NCBI GenBank assembly: GCA_009861545.1
Contig: VXME01000040.1
Coordinates: 69,108 to 133,107 of the forward strand
Source of the DNA: Acidobacteriota bacterium
GTDB taxonomy: Bacteria > Acidobacteriota > Vicinamibacteria > Vicinamibacterales > UBA8438
Length of the DNA: 64,000 nucleotides
Reading direction: 5' to 3'
In this document: piece after piece, positions 8,727-19,734 of the stretch
Layout: each line of letters begins with the position of its first letter
Numbering within the stretch: position 1 is the stretch's first letter
Program-made: the position numbers and the translations under genes
Notes under the pieces: generated by a model
The model's database searches: none
Seen by the model: only the letters and a program-made list of their open reading frames with translations
Told to the model about the DNA's origin: nothing

Positions 8727-10487
8727 ATGGCACGTTTCCCGCCGGGGTTCATCGCCGATCTCAAGGCGCAGGCCGACATCGTCCAGGTGATCCAGGACGT
8801 GGTGCCCCTCAGGCAGGTGGGAGGCACGTTCAAGGGCCTGTGCCCGTTCCATCGCGAGAAGACCCCGAGCTTCAACGTCAACCGCGAGAAGGGCTTCTTC
8901 CACTGCTTCGGCTGCTCGACCGGCGGCGACGTCCTGAAGTTCGTCGAGCTCTACGAGAAGCTCAGCTTTCCAGAGGCCGTGCAGGCCCTGGCCCAGCGCT
9001 TCGGATTGACCGTCCCCGAATCGGACGACCCGCAACGCGACAGGGCCGAGGACGCGGAACGGGAGGCTCTGCGTCACGTTCACGAGCTCGCAGACGCGTA
9101 CTTCCGCGCGCAACTGCGCACCGCGGCCGGCGCTGCCGCCCGCTACCTCGATCAGCGGGATATCCGACCGGAGACGATCGAGAGGCTCGGCCTGGGGTAC
9201 GCGCCGCACGGCGGCGGCCTAACCCGCCACCTAGCGGACCGGGGTCAGCCGCTCGAGTTGGTGCTCAAGAGCGGACTCGTGGCGCAGCGCGACGGCGGAC
9301 GGCCATACGACAGGTTCCGCAACCGGCTGATGATTCCCATCGCGGGCGAGATCGGATCCGTCATCGCATTCGGCGGCCGGGCGCTCGCGGCCGATCAGCA
9401 GCCCAAGTACCTCAACTCGCCGGAGACGCCGCTGTACTCGAAGAGCAGGACCCTGTACGGGCTGCACCTGACGAAGCAGGAAGTCCGCGAAGTCGGCTAC
9501 GCCGTCCTCGTCGAGGGGTACTTCGACCTCGCCCAGGCCCTGCAGGCCGGCGTGAAGCCGGTCGTCGCCACGTGCGGGACGGCGCTGACCGACCAGCACG
9601 CCCGGCTGCTGCGACGCTTCTGCTCCCGGGCGCTCCTGAGCTTCGATCCCGACTCGGCCGGCGAGGGCGCCGCCGCCCGCTCGGGCGAGCTCCTGCTCGC
9701 CCATGGCTTTCAGGTAAACGTCGTGCAGCTTCCGCCCGGCGACGACCCGGACGGCTACATCCGGCAGCAGGGCGGCGAAGCCTATGCGCAGTGCCTCAGG
9801 ACGTCGCGGCCGTACCTCGACGACGTGCTCGATCGCGCCTCGGCCGGGCGCGACTTCTCCCGCGTGCAGGACAGCCGAGCTCTGCTCGAAGGGATGAAGC
9901 CGGTAGCCCGGGCCATCCGGGATCCGGTCGCCCTGGACAGGTTCATCGACCGGGTCGAGCACCTCGCCCGGGTGACGGAAGGCCTCTTCCGAGCGGAGTT
10001 GCGCGAGGAGGCGAAGCCGCAACGGTCGGCCGTGCAAGCCGACATCCGTGCCGCGCAGACGGCGCTCCTGCCCGCCGAGAAGGGACTGCTCTGGGCGCTG
10101 ATGCGCGATGCCGCGGCCGCGCAGTCGGTGCTCTCCGAGCTGGAGCCGGACGACCTGGAAGGACTGCAGACGGCTCGCATCCTCGACGTCGCCCGGACCC
10201 TTGCGACCATCCCTTCCGCCGGATTCCCCGAGACGCTCGTCGAACGCCTCGACGAGGAGGACGCGGAGCTGGTGAGGACGACCGCGCGGGATCCCGTGGC
10301 GGCGGCGGACGTCTCCGACTGCGGCATCGAGTTGCGAAAACGGCGCTACGACCGCGAGAGGGCCGCCCTGCAGCGGGCCATCGACGACCGGCAGCAGGAC
10401 GGCTCGCCGGACGCCCTCAAGGAAATCGACGATCTCTGGACGCGCAAGAAGGATCTTCTGCAACGCATCGAGGAGCTCGCGGGATGA
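8727..10487 (+). CDS. dnaG: DNA primase
   Basis: DNA primase of 586 aa, which makes the RNA primers for chromosome replication. The N-terminal CHC2 zinc finger is intact (Cys39-x2-His42 ... Cys60-x2-Cys63). A catalytic TOPRIM core follows, with VLVEGYFD carrying the acidic residue and a DPDSAG metal site (usually DGDxAG), then a C-terminal helicase-binding region of low conservation ending in a charged helix. The ATG at 8727 lies 8 nt after mutS2; the frame is open further upstream only as a shadow of mutS2. rpoD follows, recalling the rpsU-dnaG-rpoD operon of other bacteria. Confidence 0.96.
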   Translation: MARFPPGFIADLKAQADIVQVIQDVVPLRQVGGTFKGLCPFHREKTPSFNVNREKGFFHCFGCSTGGDVLKFVELYEKLSFPEAVQALAQRFGLTVPESDDPQRDRAEDAEREALRHVHELADAYFRAQLRTAAGAAARYLDQRDIRPETIERLGLGYAPHGGGLTRHLADRGQPLELVLKSGLVAQRDGGRPYDRFRNRLMIPIAGEIGSVIAFGGRALAADQQPKYLNSPETPLYSKSRTLYGLHLTKQEVREVGYAVLVEGYFDLAQALQAGVKPVVATCGTALTDQHARLLRRFCSRALLSFDPDSAGEGAAARSGELLLAHGFQVNVVQLPPGDDPDGYIRQQGGEAYAQCLRTSRPYLDDVLDRASAGRDFSRVQDSRALLEGMKPVARAIRDPVALDRFIDRVEHLARVTEGLFRAELREEAKPQRSAVQADIRAAQTALLPAEKGLLWALMRDAAAAQSVLSELEPDDLEGLQTARILDVARTLATIPSAGFPETLVERLDEEDAELVRTTARDPVAAADVSDCGIELRKRRYDRERAALQRAIDDRQQDGSPDALKEIDDLWTRKKDLLQRIEELAG

Positions 10488-10559
10488 CGGCACGCGGCCA
10501 TGCCGCGGCGCGTACCGTGCGGGATCCGCGGGCGCCGAGCACGATGGAGCGCCGCCATA

Positions 10560-10565
10560 TACAAT
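10560..10565 (+). promoter_or_regulatory. Candidate -10 element upstream of rpoD
   Basis: TACAAT, within a TATACAAT run, lies in the 163-bp gap after dnaG. No good -35 is visible. If used, transcription would start at about 10572, next to an in-frame GTG at 10573. That makes GTG a poor start unless the mRNA is leaderless and supports the ATG at 10651. Confidence 0.4.
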
Positions 10566-10650
10566 CTCCACCGTGGCGCGTCCCCCCGCGGCGAAGGCCC
10601 TGAGAGGCGCGCTGATCCGCAACGGCAAGCCGACCGCACGAGGTGACGGG

Positions 10651-12360
<1,710 letters not shown>

Positions 12361-12371
12361 TGCCTGCCCGA

Positions 12372-12447
12372 GGGCCCATAGCTCAGCGGTCAGAGCCGCC
12401 GGCTCATAACCGGCCTGTCCCAGGTTCGAATCCTGGTGGGCCCACCA
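12372..12447 (+). tRNA. tRNA with CAT anticodon (elongator Met or Ile2)
   Basis: A complete 76-nt cloverleaf with encoded CCA. The 7-bp acceptor stem pairs GGGCCCA with TGGGCCC. D stem GCTC/GAGC, anticodon stem GCCGG/CCGGC with loop CTCATAA, and T stem CCAGG/CCTGG with loop TTCGAAT are all perfectly paired. The acceptor pairs fully at position 1-72, so it is not an initiator. A CAT anticodon is shared by elongator tRNA-Met and the lysidine-modified tRNA-Ile that reads ATA; I cannot separate them by eye. Confidence 0.95.
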
Positions 12448-12454
12448 TCTTTCT

Positions 12455-12519
12455 CGCGCGGCCGGCGTCTCGGCCGCGCGCCCCGGCAGACCAGGCCCCG
12501 CCCGTGCGGGGCTTTTTCT
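12455..12519 (+). terminator. Double hairpin, Rho-independent terminator after the tRNA
   Basis: Two hairpins follow the tRNA. A perfect 10-bp stem with a 6-nt loop lies at 12455-12480. A GCCCCG/CGGGGC stem lies at 12495-12512, followed directly by TTTTT. The second is a textbook intrinsic terminator and probably ends the dnaG-rpoD-tRNA transcript 10 nt before the next gene. Confidence 0.85.
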
Positions 12520-12529
12520 TGCGTGATCC

Positions 12530-13264
12530 ATGCTTCCCGACCTCGAACGACTGATTCGGCTGCAACAACTGGAAACCGCCGTCGCCGCGGCCCGGCAGAC
12601 CATCGAGTCCTTTCCCGCGGCGCTCGAGGGGCTGGAGGCCCGTCTCGCCAGGCATGCCGCCGGCCTCGAAGCCGCCGAGCAACGGCTCGCGGCGAACAAG
12701 ACCGCCCGCCGCGAGATCGAGAAGAAGACCGCAGCGATCGAGAAGAAGCTGGCAACCTCCAGGGAACACTCGATGGCGGTCAAGACCAACAAGGAGCTCT
12801 GGGCCGTTCAAGCCGAAATCGAGCGCGCGACCACGGACATCCGGGAGCTCGAAGACCGGATACTCGAGAGGATGATGGAGGCCGACGAACTGTCGTCCGA
12901 TATCGAAGCCGCACGGCAGGCCCTGGCGGAAGAGCGGACAACCGTCGGTGAGGAACAACGCCGGCTGGAACAGGAACGAGACCGCCTTCAGGCCCAGGTG
13001 GAGCGCTACGACGGTGACCGCGAAGAGATCGTGAGCGGCCTCTCTCCGCGCTTGATCGAGACGTTCGACACCCTGATGCGCGGCCGCAAGGGTATCGCCG
13101 TCAGCGAGGTGCGCGACGGACGCTGCCGAGCGTGCCAGGTCCGACTGCGCCCGCAACTCTACAACGACGTGCGGCTGAACCAGAGGTTGATTCAGTGCGA
13201 GAGCTGCCAGCGCTTCCTCTACTTCCCGACCGCGGCAGGGGACGCCGCCGCGCCGCCGGCGTGA
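12530..13264 (+). CDS. Coiled-coil protein with C-terminal C4 zinc ribbon
   Basis: A 244-aa protein of the family of C4-type zinc-ribbon coiled-coil proteins (the CT398-like group). Residues 1-165 are almost entirely heptad-like helix, rich in Glu, Arg, Ala and Leu. The C-terminus has two CxxC knuckles (Cys199/Cys202 and Cys223/Cys226) flanking a short loop, followed by an aromatic FLYF. Family members are linked to nucleic-acid or sigma-factor-associated roles, but the cellular function is not established. The stop overlaps the acpS start (GTGA), so the two are coupled. Confidence 0.8.
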   Translation: MLPDLERLIRLQQLETAVAAARQTIESFPAALEGLEARLARHAAGLEAAEQRLAANKTARREIEKKTAAIEKKLATSREHSMAVKTNKELWAVQAEIERATTDIRELEDRILERMMEADELSSDIEAARQALAEERTTVGEEQRRLEQERDRLQAQVERYDGDREEIVSGLSPRLIETFDTLMRGRKGIAVSEVRDGRCRACQVRLRPQLYNDVRLNQRLIQCESCQRFLYFPTAAGDAAAPPA

Positions 13265-13650
13265 GCCGCTGCACCGTCATCGGCATCGGCATCGACATCG
13301 AGGAGGTCGCGCGGGTGCGCGATCTCGTGACGCGCTACGGCGACCGCTTCATCACGAGACTCTTCACGGACGGAGAAGCCGACTACTGTCTGCGGCGCCG
13401 GGTGCCGGCCCAGCACCTGGCCGCAAGGTTCTCCGCCAAGGAGGCGGCGATGAAGGCCCTCGGCACGGGACGGTCGCAGGGTGTGCTCTGGCGCGACGTC
13501 GAGGTCGTCCGCCGCGGCGGACCTCCGCAACTGGTGTTGCACGGCGGAGCCCGCCGGCGCTTCGATGCACTCGGCGCCACCGGCGCGTTGCTCACGATGA
13601 CGCACTCGCGCAATCTGGCCATCGCCCAGGTCACCCTGCTCGGCCGCTGA
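13261..13650 (+). CDS. acpS: Holo-[acyl-carrier-protein] synthase
   Basis: A 129-aa AcpS, which transfers 4'-phosphopantetheine from CoA to acyl carrier protein. The family signature GIGIDIEEVARV at the N-terminus carries the metal-binding Asp12, and FSAKEAAMKALGTG carries Glu61. The start is a GTG overlapping the upstream stop (GTGA); the open frame further upstream is a shadow. Length is normal. It converges on ftsZ, with a palindrome between them. Confidence 0.93.
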   Translation: MSRCTVIGIGIDIEEVARVRDLVTRYGDRFITRLFTDGEADYCLRRRVPAQHLAARFSAKEAAMKALGTGRSQGVLWRDVEVVRRGGPPQLVLHGGARRRFDALGATGALLTMTHSRNLAIAQVTLLGR

Positions 13651-13707
13651 CCCGACACGCGCGCAACCGCGCTTGACGCCGGCGTGCCGGAAGCGCGGCG
13701 TCCGCCG

Positions 13708-13727
13708 GGTGGCGGCGCGCCGCCACC
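13708..13727. terminator. Perfect 20-bp palindrome between acpS and ftsZ
   Basis: GGTGGCGGCG followed directly by its exact reverse complement, next to the ftsZ stop codon in the 76-bp convergent gap. A hairpin from it would work for both strands. No T-run follows on either side, so termination function is inferred from position. Confidence 0.4.
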
Positions 13728-15022
13728 TATTCCACCGGCGGCCGCAGGAAAGCGGGAAGGGGCACCGGATCCGGTTGCTCTTCGGAGTGGTTGCCCTCGT
13801 CACCCGCCGAGTCGTCATCCGTGCCGGCGTCGATCGGGTCCAACGCGGGGGAGAACTCTATCGAAGCGCGCCGGGACATCGTGATGCCTCCTCCCCCGGC
13901 CGCCGCCACCGCCATCGGCGGCGCGCTCTCCTCCTCGCGCAGATGGGCGTACTGCTGCAGATCGACCGGCGTGTCGGATTTCGCCGAGGGCGATGCGCTA
14001 CGACTCCCAAGCCCCTCGAAGTCGGTCGCGATGACGGTGATCTTGACCTTGCCCTCCATGGACGGATCGATGACCGCCCCGAAGATGATGTTGGCCTCCT
14101 CGTGCGCCGCCTCGTGGATGATCGTCGTCGCCTGGCTGACCTCGAGCATGGACAGATCGGAGCCGCCGGTGATGTTGACGATGACCCCGCGCGCACCCTC
14201 GACCCGGGCTTCCTCGATCAGCGGACTCGCGATGGCCCTGTTGGCCGCGTCCACGCTACGGTCCTTGCCCTCGCCGTAGCCGGTTCCCATGATGGCCATG
14301 CCCATGCCGGACATGATGGTCTTCACGTCGGCGAAGTCCAGATTGATCATGCCGGGCACGAGAATCAGATCGGAGATGCCCCGAATGGCCTGATGCAGGA
14401 CGTCGTCGGCGAGCAGGAACGCGTCGGTCAGGCTGGTCGTCTGCTCGATATGTCCGAGAAGGCGTTCGTTGGGAATGGCAATGACCGTGTCCACCGACGC
14501 GCGGAGCTCGTCCAGGCCCCGGTCGGCCTGCACTGCCCGCCGCTTGCCCTCGAACTTGAAGGGCTTCGTCACGACTGCGATCGTCAACGCGCCGAGCTCG
14601 CTGGCGAGAGCGGCGACCACCGGCGCGGCGCCCGTGCCCGTCCCGCCCCCGAGGCCCGCCGTGACGAACACCATGTCGGCGCCGCTGAGCGCGGCGATGA
14701 GCTGCTCGGTATCTTCCAGGGCCGCCTGACGGCCGATGTTGGGATCCGCGCCGGCGCCGAGACCGCTCGTCACCTTCGTCCCGATCTGCAGGCGGACGGG
14801 CGCCTCGTTCTGCGCCAGCGCCTGGGCGTCGGTGTTCGCCACGATGAAGTCGACACCTCTGACGCCTCCGGCCACCATCCGGCCCACGGCGTTGCTCCCG
14901 CCGCCACCGACACCGACCACCTTGATCCGGGCCCCGGTTCGAATCGTGTCCTCCAGGGTCAGTCGAAGATCTCCATCCAACGCCGGCTCGGGCCCGGGCA
15001 GGATTCTGCCGCTCTCCGCCAT
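13727..15022 (-). CDS. ftsZ: Cell division protein FtsZ
   Basis: Tubulin-like GTPase that forms the division ring (431 aa). The GTP-binding tubulin signature GGGTGTG is at residues 125-131, and the T7 catalytic loop INLDFADVK is present. A long unstructured linker leads to a C-terminal conserved peptide resembling [10 protein letters not shown], the docking site for FtsA. The ATG at 15022 has GAAGGAGG just upstream; a longer open frame upstream overlaps ftsA and was rejected. It is the last gene of the dcw cluster, 17 nt after ftsA. Confidence 0.98.
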   Translation of the reverse strand: MAESGRILPGPEPALDGDLRLTLEDTIRTGARIKVVGVGGGGSNAVGRMVAGGVRGVDFIVANTDAQALAQNEAPVRLQIGTKVTSGLGAGADPNIGRQAALEDTEQLIAALSGADMVFVTAGLGGGTGTGAAPVVAALASELGALTIAVVTKPFKFEGKRRAVQADRGLDELRASVDTVIAIPNERLLGHIEQTTSLTDAFLLADDVLHQAIRGISDLILVPGMINLDFADVKTIMSGMGMAIMGTGYGEGKDRSVDAANRAIASPLIEEARVEGARGVIVNITGGSDLSMLEVSQATTIIHEAAHEEANIIFGAVIDPSMEGKVKITVIATDFEGLGSRSASPSAKSDTPVDLQQYAHLREEESAPPMAVAAAGGGGITMSRRASIEFSPALDPIDAGTDDDSAGDEGNHSEEQPDPVPLPAFLRPPVE

Positions 15023-15039
15023 GCCATCCTCCTTCGCCT

Positions 15040-16272
15040 CTAAAAGAACTCCTTGAACAGGAGACGCAGTCTTCCCGCAACCCTGCTCAAGGCGCCACCC
15101 GTGTGGTGGTCCTGCTCGGACATCTGACGCCGGTTCGCGTACATGATCAGCCCGACGGCCGTAGCGAACGCCGGATCGTTGACGTGATCCGTCAATCCGC
15201 CCGCACCGACCGGGCAGCCGCGGCGGATCGGCAGATCGAAAATCTGATCGGCTATCTCCGGCATGCCGTCGAGGGCGCAGGCGCCCCCGGTCAGCACGAT
15301 GCCGGAATTGAGTGCGCCCTCGTAGCCGCGATGCTGGATCTCGTCCCAGAGCTGGTGAAAGACCTCTTCGGCGCGCGGCTGCAGCACGTCGGCCAGGATG
15401 CGGCGCGACATGATCCGCGGCTGGCGGCCGCCCACGCTGGCGATCTCTACCGTCTGCTCTTCGTCGACCAGCGCCGTCAGGACGCACCCGCTGCGGCGCT
15501 TCGTCTTCTCCGCCTGCGGAATCGGGGTACGCAGGCCGACGGCGATGTCGTTCGTGAAGTGGTCTCCGCCCAGCGCAATGGCGCCCGTGTGCCACAGGCT
15601 GCCGCGCTCGAATACCGCAAAATCCGTCGTCCCGCCGCCGATATCGACCAGGGCTACTCCGAGCTCCTTCTCATCCGACGTCAAGACGGCCTCCGCCGCC
15701 GCAAGCTGGCCGAGCACCGTGGCGGCGACGGTCACGCCGGCCCGATTGACGCAGGTAACCAGGTTCTGCGTCGTCGAGGTGCTGCCGGTAACGATGTGGA
15801 CGTTCACCTCCAGGCGGGCTCCCGTCATCCCGATCGGGGCTCCGATGCCATCCTGCTCGTCCACCACGAAGTCCTGCGGAAGCGTGTGCAGCACTTCGCG
15901 GCCGTTCGGCAGGGACACGGCCTTCGCGGCGTCGATTGCGCGCCGGACGTCCTGGCGCGTGATCTCGCGGTTCTGCCCGGCGACCGCCACCACGCCCCGG
16001 CTGTTGAACGCCTTGACGTGACTGCCGGACAGCGCGAGATGCACCGTGTCGATCTCGACACCCGCGGTGAGCTCGGCCTCCTCAATCGCCTTCTTGATCG
16101 ACTCGACAGCCGCCTCGAGGTTGATGACGACGCCGCGGCGAATGCCGTGCGCGTCCGCGACTCCGATCCCGATGATGTCGACGCCTCCGTCCTGCATCGC
16201 CTCGCCGACGATGGCGGCGACCTTGGACGTGCCCACGTCGAGGCCGACGACGTACTGCTCTCTACGTGCCAC
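15040..16272 (-). CDS. ftsA: Cell division protein FtsA
   Basis: Actin-like membrane tether for FtsZ (410 aa). It has phosphate-1 motif GLDVGTSKV, the inserted SHS2-type 1C domain, phosphate-2 [13 protein letters not shown] and adenosine motif [15 protein letters not shown]-terminal amphipathic helix ([15 protein letters not shown]) probably targets the membrane. The start codon is GTG with GGAGG five nt upstream, and the gene begins inside the end of ftsQ (11-nt overlap). Confidence 0.97.
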   Translation of the reverse strand: MARREQYVVGLDVGTSKVAAIVGEAMQDGGVDIIGIGVADAHGIRRGVVINLEAAVESIKKAIEEAELTAGVEIDTVHLALSGSHVKAFNSRGVVAVAGQNREITRQDVRRAIDAAKAVSLPNGREVLHTLPQDFVVDEQDGIGAPIGMTGARLEVNVHIVTGSTSTTQNLVTCVNRAGVTVAATVLGQLAAAEAVLTSDEKELGVALVDIGGGTTDFAVFERGSLWHTGAIALGGDHFTNDIAVGLRTPIPQAEKTKRRSGCVLTALVDEEQTVEIASVGGRQPRIMSRRILADVLQPRAEEVFHQLWDEIQHRGYEGALNSGIVLTGGACALDGMPEIADQIFDLPIRRGCPVGAGGLTDHVNDPAFATAVGLIMYANRRQMSEQDHHTGGALSRVAGRLRLLFKEFF

Positions 16273-17170
16273 GCTGCCTCCGTTGACCGCTGTTCGCCGC
16301 GAGCCCGGTCCGGGCCGCTTCCGTCAGTCTCCTTTGCAACGCGATGCGGCGCGCCGCCGCGGCCGCGTCCGCCGGACCGACGTACACCCTCTCGTCGAAC
16401 CGCACGTCCACATAGTCGATGTCGGGCACGACCTGCCGTAGCGCCGGCGAGATTTCCAGATAGGTCCGGAGCCGCGCAACGAACCGCTCGGCGCCGAGAT
16501 GCACGCGGACCGGATCCCCGTCCAGCAGCACGACCGCGTCATGCGGATTGGCGACGTCCACCTGCGAAATGCGCGCGGCAAGGCCGCTGTCCGCCTCCAC
16601 TTGTGCGATCAGACGCGCGGCGAGCGCCGCTCGGCGCTCGTCGACCGCCGAGCTCTCTTCGCCTCCGCGGGCGGAGAACCCGTCGATGATCGGCAAATCG
16701 AGGTCGGAGAACCGGGGACCGAATTCATCGATCACATGCCCGGTGACGTCGATGAGATAGAGGCTCGAGCCGAACCTGCTCAGCCCGACCGGCTCCCGTT
16801 CTTCCAGTGTCACATGCACCGCCGAGGGCAGGACCCGGCGCAGCGCCGCCTCGCGGATCCATCCGGACGCGAGCAGGCTCGCGCGTCCCGCCTCGAGATC
16901 GGCGACCAGCAGATTCTCGCCGCGCAACGGCTCCATGAGGCCCGCGACCTCGCCGGCAGACAGGCGTTCGTTGCCTTCGACCGTGATCGTGTCGACACGG
17001 AGGACGTCCGCTTGGCGCAACCAGGCAAACGCCCAGGCGAGGCCGCCGGCCACGACCAGAGCCAGGCCCAGATGCACGACGAGCCCCCGACGGCGCGCAA
17101 ACCACCGACGGCGTACCGGCTGCACGTAAGCGCGTCGAAACCGCGGTTCGGGACGAGCGTGCACCGCCAT
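16262..17170 (-). CDS. ftsQ: Cell division protein FtsQ/DivIB
   Basis: Bitopic divisome protein of 302 aa. It has a short Arg-rich cytoplasmic tail, one membrane helix (about 30-52), a periplasmic POTRA domain (DTITVEGNERLSAGEV onward) and a beta domain. FtsQ links the FtsB/FtsL complex to the Z-ring. The ATG at 17170 forms a TGATG junction with the murC stop; a GTG one codon earlier is also possible. Its place between murC and ftsA is canonical for dcw clusters. Confidence 0.94.
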   Translation of the reverse strand: MAVHARPEPRFRRAYVQPVRRRWFARRRGLVVHLGLALVVAGGLAWAFAWLRQADVLRVDTITVEGNERLSAGEVAGLMEPLRGENLLVADLEAGRASLLASGWIREAALRRVLPSAVHVTLEEREPVGLSRFGSSLYLIDVTGHVIDEFGPRFSDLDLPIIDGFSARGGEESSAVDERRAALAARLIAQVEADSGLAARISQVDVANPHDAVVLLDGDPVRVHLGAERFVARLRTYLEISPALRQVVPDIDYVDVRFDERVYVGPADAAAAARRIALQRRLTEAARTGLAANSGQRRQRGT

Positions 17171-18561
17171 CACGCACCCCGCCCCTGGAGCAGCTCGACG
17201 AGACGCGGGGCCAGCCGCGCGATCGACCCCGCTCCGAGCACGGCTACCAGATCGCCCGCCGCCACCATTGCCCTCACGCGCGACGCGGCATCATCGAGGC
17301 TGGCGGCGATCTCGACGGGTATCCCGGAATGGCGCCGTACGGCCCGCGCGACGGCGGCCGCGTCGACGCCCTCCAGACGGGACTCGCTCGCCGCGTAGAC
17401 CTCGGTGAGCAACAGGGCGTCCGCCTGCCCGAGCACCTCACCGAAACGGTCGAGCAGACGCGCCGTCCGTGAGTACCGGTGCGGCTGGAACACCACGATC
17501 ACGCGGCGCGGAGACCCGAGTCGGGCGGTCTGCAGGACCGCCTGAATCTCCGTCGGGTGGTGAGCGTAGTCGTCCACGATCTCGATGCCGCCGGGCAGGT
17601 GGTGGCGAGCATGTCGACGGGCGGCCCCGGCGAAGCGGCGCAGGGCACCGGTTGCGGTTTCGGGAGGGACGCCCAGCCATGCCGCCGCGCCGATGGCCGC
17701 CAGCGCGTTGAGCAGGTTGTGGCGACCCGGAACCGCAAGGGTCAGTTCCACCTCGGCGCGCCGACCCCGGACGTTCGTGACCACCCGGGCCGTGGATCCC
17801 GACGGCCCGAGCTCCACTCGATCCGCGCGCACGCCCGAATGCGGGATCTCGATCCCGTAGGTCACGACGGGACGCGGGCAATGCGCCGCCACCCGAGCGA
17901 CCTGGGGATCATCCGCACACGCCACCATGCAACCGCTCTCCGGCACGCTGGCCGCAAACGACCCGACCGCGCGAACGAGCGCGTCGAATCCCTCGTACGC
18001 CTCCAGGTGCTCGTCGTCCACGTTGGTCACCACGGCGATCTCGGGAGCCAGGTGCAGAAACGACCGGTCGCTCTCGTCGGCCTCGACCACCATGAACGGC
18101 CCACTCCCCCGCCGGGCGTTGCCCCCCAGAGCGTCGACCACTCCTCCGATGACCACTGTCGGATCCAGCCCCGCCGCCTCGAGAATCAGCGCCAGCATGG
18201 ACGTGGTCGTGGTCTTGCCGTGGGACCCGGCCACGGCGACGGCCCTTTTCCGCTTCGTGAGCTCCGCCAACATCGCACCGCGACCGACGATGGGAATGCG
18301 CCGGCGCTCCGCCTCGACGAGCTCCGGGTTGTCCGGCGGCACCGCCGACGAGACCACGACGACGTCCGGCGCCCCGACGTGTGCCGCCGCATGTCCTTCC
18401 GCGACCCGAATGCCGATCGAACGGAGTCGCGCCGTCGCCCGCGAGGTCTCGAGGTCGGACCCGCTCACCTCATAGCCCGCGCCGTGCAGCAACTCCGCGA
18501 TGCCGCTCATGCCAATGCCACCAATGCCCACCAGGTGGATCCGTCTGACTCGTTCGAGCAC
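17170..18561 (-). CDS. murC: UDP-N-acetylmuramate--L-alanine ligase
   Basis: Cytoplasmic Mur ligase of 463 aa adding L-Ala to UDP-MurNAc. The N-terminal glycine motif GIGGIGMSGIAELL binds the UDP-sugar, GSHGKTTTT is the ATP P-loop, and the metal/substrate residues ADESDRSF and DDYAHHPTEI are intact. I chose the GTG at 18561, 7 nt after murG, because it gives the standard N-terminus; the open frame upstream runs antisense-like through murG with no domain. ftsQ overlaps the stop. Confidence 0.96.
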   Translation of the reverse strand: MLERVRRIHLVGIGGIGMSGIAELLHGAGYEVSGSDLETSRATARLRSIGIRVAEGHAAAHVGAPDVVVVSSAVPPDNPELVEAERRRIPIVGRGAMLAELTKRKRAVAVAGSHGKTTTTSMLALILEAAGLDPTVVIGGVVDALGGNARRGSGPFMVVEADESDRSFLHLAPEIAVVTNVDDEHLEAYEGFDALVRAVGSFAASVPESGCMVACADDPQVARVAAHCPRPVVTYGIEIPHSGVRADRVELGPSGSTARVVTNVRGRRAEVELTLAVPGRHNLLNALAAIGAAAWLGVPPETATGALRRFAGAARRHARHHLPGGIEIVDDYAHHPTEIQAVLQTARLGSPRRVIVVFQPHRYSRTARLLDRFGEVLGQADALLLTEVYAASESRLEGVDAAAVARAVRRHSGIPVEIAASLDDAASRVRAMVAAGDLVAVLGAGSIARLAPRLVELLQGRGA

Positions 18562-18568
18562 ACGGTCC

Positions 18569-19726
18569 CTATCTCTCCGCGCCGGCAACCGCCCCGGCGC
18601 ATCCCATGAGCTGCTCCGCCCGCTGCAGCACCCTGTCCGCCGCATCCCGCTTCGCCAGGCGCCCCGCCGCCGCGGACATGGCCGCGCGGCGCTCCCGGTC
18701 CCCCGCGAGAGCAATCATCCGGGGCGCAAGACACCGTTCGAGATCGACCTCTTCGATGACCTCCGCGGCGCCGGCCGCAACGAGCACCGCAGCGTTCCGG
18801 CGCTGGTGGTCGTTGGCCGCCGTCGGCAACGGAACGACCACCGCCGGCAGGCCGGCCGCCGCCACCTCCGCCAGCGTCGTCGCTCCCGCGCGGCAGATCA
18901 CCAGATCGGCTGCGCGCATTTCCTCGTGCATGATCTCGAAGAAGGCCGCCACCCGGGCATTCACACCGGCCTGACGGTAGGCCGCGCGAACGCGGTCGAG
19001 ATCGTGCGCTCCCGTCTGGTGGATGATGCGTACGCCGCCGGGCGCCGCAGCCAGTACGCCGGCGGCGCCGGCCAGCGCGACGTTCAGGGCATGCGCCCCC
19101 TGCGATCCGCCGAGGACGAGCACCGTCGACGGACCGGTCCGTCCGGCCCGCTCCACGTTCGCAACGTCGAAGAACCCCTCGCGGACGGGGTTGCCGCTCA
19201 GGAACGCCTTCGCCCCGAAACAGGACGAGGTCGTCTCGAACGAGACGGCCGCCGCCCGCACCAGAGGCGCGAGCATCCGATTGGTCATGCCCGGCACCGC
19301 GTTCTGCTCCATCACCATGGTCGAGCGCCCCGCCAGCGCCGCCAGCAGCACCACCGGCCCGGCGCTGTAACCGCCGAGTCCGATGACCAGATCCGGACGG
19401 GCCCGGCGCAGCACGCGCGCCGCGTCGCAGAGCGTGAGCGGCGCCATCCCGACGGTCCGGGCGACGGCGAGCGGTGACTTGCCCACGAGCCCCGTCGTGC
19501 GGATCGGTTCGAACGGGAACCCCTCGCGCGCCAGAGCCCGCTCCTCGATGCCCCGGCCCGTTCCGACGAACACTACGTACGCTTGCGGATGGCGCCGGAC
19601 GAGCGCACGCGCCACGGCGATGCCGGGAAAGAGATGGCCGCCGGTGCCGCCGCCCGCGAACATCACCCGGGGCGCGCCCGTTCCGGCGGCCCGGTTCCCA
19701 CGTCTCGCGATCCGCCTCTCGTCCAT
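18569..19726 (-). CDS. murG: Lipid II synthase MurG (UDP-GlcNAc transferase)
   Basis: Peripheral membrane glycosyltransferase of 385 aa converting lipid I to lipid II. The glycine-rich loops GGGTGGHLFPG and GLGGYSAGP are in the N-domain, and the UDP-GlcNAc motif GGSQGAHALN and CRAGATTLAEV in the C-domain. The ATG at 19726 lies 8 nt after the ftsW stop. An upstream in-frame extension across ftsW is a shadow. A small N-terminal extension (DERRIARRGNRAAG) precedes the first strand. Confidence 0.96.
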   Translation of the reverse strand: MDERRIARRGNRAAGTGAPRVMFAGGGTGGHLFPGIAVARALVRRHPQAYVVFVGTGRGIEERALAREGFPFEPIRTTGLVGKSPLAVARTVGMAPLTLCDAARVLRRARPDLVIGLGGYSAGPVVLLAALAGRSTMVMEQNAVPGMTNRMLAPLVRAAAVSFETTSSCFGAKAFLSGNPVREGFFDVANVERAGRTGPSTVLVLGGSQGAHALNVALAGAAGVLAAAPGGVRIIHQTGAHDLDRVRAAYRQAGVNARVAAFFEIMHEEMRAADLVICRAGATTLAEVAAAGLPAVVVPLPTAANDHQRRNAAVLVAAGAAEVIEEVDLERCLAPRMIALAGDRERRAAMSAAAGRLAKRDAADRVLQRAEQLMGCAGAVAGAER

Positions 19727-19734
19727 CGCCAGGG

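Noticed and set aside
6229-8733. 834-codon minus-strand frame over mutS2
   Set aside because: Complete mutS2 with all motifs lies on the other strand; the frame is a GC-driven shadow.
12372-12447. Initiator tRNA-Met
   Set aside because: The acceptor stem is fully paired including position 1-72 and the anticodon stem lacks the three G-C pairs arranged as in initiators, so elongator Met or Ile2 is more likely.
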